From positions 1 through 6,428 of the forward strand of contig CALJGH010000086.1 in the NCBI GenBank assembly GCA_938073925.1: a stretch of 6,428 nucleotides of DNA. The letters are read 5' to 3'. The first letter of the stretch is position 1; each line of letters starts with the position of its first letter. Below, one piece after another: positions 5,554 through 6,428 of this stretch. The notes beneath the pieces were generated by a model that saw only the letters and a program-made list of their open reading frames with translations, made no database searches and was not told the DNA's origin. The stretch is from an uncultured Nitrospinaceae bacterium (GTDB lineage: Bacteria; Nitrospinota; Nitrospinia; Nitrospinales; VA-1). A program made the position numbers and the translations under genes.

Positions 5554-6291
5554 ATGCCGACTAGAATTAAACTCATTTGGTATCTTTGTATCGTTATTAC
5601 GGTTATTGGTTTTGTATATCTTGCGGCAAAAGATCGAATGGAAGAAGCAATGCTGGCAGAAGAAAGAGCCGCTAAAAGATCTGAAGCGCGTCTGCAACAA
5701 TTAAAAAATCCAAATAAACAAAAAATTAAAGTTGACCCTATAAAAGTCATTCGAGAAATGAATGCGATGGGCAAGTATCAAGAAGCTGCAGATATGGCTG
5801 AAAAGGTCGCGAAAGAGTTTCCAGATCATGCAGCAATTCAGACCTGGTGGGGGATTTCTCTAGTCAAGTTGAAAAAAACGCAGGAAGCCGTCAATCACTT
5901 TATTGTTGCCGCTAAAAATGACCCTACCGATGAAAAAGCGCATCTTTACTGGGGCCTGACCCTGGCGATGGAAGGAAAATTTGCTGAGGCCATTACTCAC
6001 TACCGCACGGTACTTGAGATCAACCCTGAACATAGCAACGCGTATGCTTATTGGGGGGCTTCCCTGAATGCTCTGGGAAAGTATGAAGACGCACTTGCCA
6101 AACTGGGTGAAAGTATCGCTTTGCATCCTCTAAACAGCACGGCTTATGCATTACGAGTTGATGTTTTGTATAACCTCAAACGATATGAAGAAGCTTGGCA
6201 AGCGGTTCAAAAAGCCCGTGCTGCAAAAATCCCTTTACCGAAAGGTTCCATTGACAGGTTAGCTGAGGCTTTTCCTGAGACTTTAAAATAA
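5554..6291 (+). CDS. Membrane-anchored TPR protein
   Basis: The 245-residue product has R4 and K6 followed by a hydrophobic segment (about 7-24), predicting a single-pass signal anchor. A charged, Ala/Glu/Lys/Arg-rich stretch that may form a short coiled coil follows (26-50). The rest is five tetratricopeptide units in 34-residue register: about 61-91 (divergent), 92-125, 126-159, 160-193 and 194-227. Each of the middle three carries a W-G pair at equivalent places (W99-G100, W133-G134, W167-G168), G-K/Y-x-E-A type turns and a helix-ending Pro (P124, P158, P192). TPRs are protein-binding scaffolds, so it probably tethers a partner at the membrane, most likely on the outer face if the anchor is N-in. 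No catalytic motif is visible. ATG 5554 is the first start after an in-frame TGA (5539-5541); GAAAG is the only weak ribosome-binding candidate. The partner is unknown; the preceding TPR-bearing fusion protein is an obvious candidate. Confidence 0.9.
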   Translation: MPTRIKLIWYLCIVITVIGFVYLAAKDRMEEAMLAEERAAKRSEARLQQLKNPNKQKIKVDPIKVIREMNAMGKYQEAADMAEKVAKEFPDHAAIQTWWGISLVKLKKTQEAVNHFIVAAKNDPTDEKAHLYWGLTLAMEGKFAEAITHYRTVLEINPEHSNAYAYWGASLNALGKYEDALAKLGESIALHPLNSTAYALRVDVLYNLKRYEEAWQAVQKARAAKIPLPKGSIDRLAEAFPETLK

Positions 6292-6428
6292 TTTGAAAAG
6301 TTTTGGTTTTTAGGGCTACTAATTTTGAAAAGGCATGAAATATGGTTTATTTTAGTTGTTTTTTGTTTTAGCATTGTTAACATTACGGTTAATCGTAAAA
6401 AATAGGATTAACTAATATAATTTTTTGA
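6292..6428. other. AT-rich non-coding tail with short overlapping inverted repeats
   Basis: No gene is visible after the TPR gene's stop. TTTGAAAAG repeats directly at 6292-6300 and 6324-6332. Near the end GTTAATC (6388-6394) can pair with GATTAAC (6406-6412), in competition with TTACG (6383-6387) pairing with CGTAA (6394-6398). A TATAAT box at 6416-6421 and a run of six T (6421-6426) follow. This could be a weak terminator for the TPR gene, or the start of a promoter for a gene beyond the window; the AT-rich stems make both uncertain. Confidence 0.3.

Overview
The window reads as ordinary chromosomal DNA from a Gram-negative-type bacterium. It is moderately AT-leaning by eye and densely coded, with five genes and no tRNA, rRNA, CRISPR array, insertion sequence or phage gene. 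The extracytoplasmic FGE-fold protein, the TPR proteins and the large membrane-fused spermidine-synthase-like protein are a combination common in environmental lineages such as Nitrospinota, Nitrospirota or Desulfobacterota. That taxonomic guess is inference only; no marker gene here settles it.

Layout. (1) 101-481 (+): a small DUF2203 protein. (2) 474-1259 (-): an inositol-monophosphatase-fold enzyme, best matched to HisN-type histidinol-phosphatase. It converges on gene 1 with an 8-base overlap, and a set of alternative inverted repeats sits on the two stop codons. (3) 1260-1402: a divergent intergenic region with the best promoter of the window (TTGCTT, 16-base spacer, TATAAT) and a palindrome centred on its -10 box. 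(4) 1403-2299 (+): a membrane-anchored protein with a formylglycine-generating-enzyme (FGE/SUMF1) fold that lacks the catalytic cysteine pair but keeps the two cysteines of a structural disulfide. (5) 2300-2434: a non-coding stretch with a tight hairpin and a widely spaced 9-bp inverted repeat just before the next start. (6) 2435-5464 (+): a 1009-residue three-part protein with a duplicated polytopic membrane domain, an aminopropyltransferase/Rossmann domain and C-terminal TPRs, starting at TTG (or GTG). (7) 5554-6291 (+): a single-pass membrane-anchored TPR protein. (8) 6292-6428: an AT-rich tail with no gene.

How they may fit together. The left pair looks like housekeeping: histidine biosynthesis or phosphate-ester metabolism next to a conserved unknown. 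The three rightward genes at 1403-6291 are all predicted membrane proteins. They combine an FGE-fold pseudoenzyme, a membrane-tethered SAM-binding-type domain with an altered polyamine site, and two sets of TPR scaffolds. They could form an envelope-associated assembly, but co-function is inferred only from shared strand and order, with gaps of 135 and 89 bases. The most unusual points are the catalytically stripped FGE fold, the possible 13-helix topology of the fusion protein (which would put its synthase domain outside the cytoplasm), and the RNA-scale inverted repeats at 454-485 and 2297-2420.
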